The notes under the pieces were generated by a model that saw nothing but the letters and a program-made list of their open reading frames with translations, was not told the DNA's origin and did no database searches. 6,215 bases of DNA from NCBI GenBank assembly GCA_016302195.1, contig JAEDOA010000092.1, positions 1 through 6,215 on the forward strand, in the 5' to 3' direction. Below, piece by piece: positions 6,215 to 6,215 of this stretch (positions are counted from its first letter, which is position 1; every line of letters begins with the position of its first letter). Origin of the DNA: Erysipelotrichaceae bacterium (GTDB lineage: Bacteria > Bacillota_I > Bacilli_A > Erysipelotrichales > Erysipelotrichaceae). Both the position numbers and the translations under genes were made by a program.

Positions 6215-6215
6215 T

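Overview
The window is a low-GC, AT-rich bacterial chromosome segment devoted almost entirely to arginine. Short intergenic gaps, purine-rich Shine-Dalgarno sites about 8 nt before each ATG, TAA/TAG stops, TGG for Trp, and an encoded CCA on the tRNA all fit a fermentative member of the Firmicutes (Bacillota), possibly an Erysipelotrichia-like gut or oral anaerobe. The placement below phylum level is a guess from style, not from a search.

Layout. On the minus strand, read from right to left, lie a tRNA-Arg(ACG) gene (4379-4455) with its own terminator (4324-4356). These are followed by a complete arginine deiminase (ADI) operon: arcA (2956-4182), arcB/OTC (1923-2915) and arcC (975-1910). After an intergenic hairpin (934-967) comes the first 296 codons of a YfcC/ArcD-family membrane transporter (1-889), which is cut by the left window edge. 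On the plus strand, argS (4565-6214, complete) diverges from the tRNA gene across a 109-bp spacer that holds both promoters.

How the genes work together. The transporter presumably exchanges external arginine for internal ornithine. ArcA deiminates arginine to citrulline and ammonia. The catabolic ornithine carbamoyltransferase splits citrulline with phosphate into ornithine and carbamoyl phosphate. ArcC uses the carbamoyl phosphate to make ATP, CO2 and ammonia. The other use of arginine, protein synthesis, is represented next door by ArgS and one of its substrate tRNAs. Gaps inside arcABC are 40 bp and 12 bp, and the arcC ribosome-binding site overlaps the arcB stop, so co-transcription is very likely.

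Novelty. All protein genes belong to well-known families with intact active-site motifs, and I see no mobile element, CRISPR array, pseudogene or unknown system. The points worth a second look are small. They are the clustering of an arginine-burning operon with an arginine tRNA and its synthetase, a perfect 15-bp palindrome at the arcA promoter, a hairpin between arcC and the transporter whose compensating G-U pair points to the minus-strand RNA, and a transporter with an unusually short first external loop.
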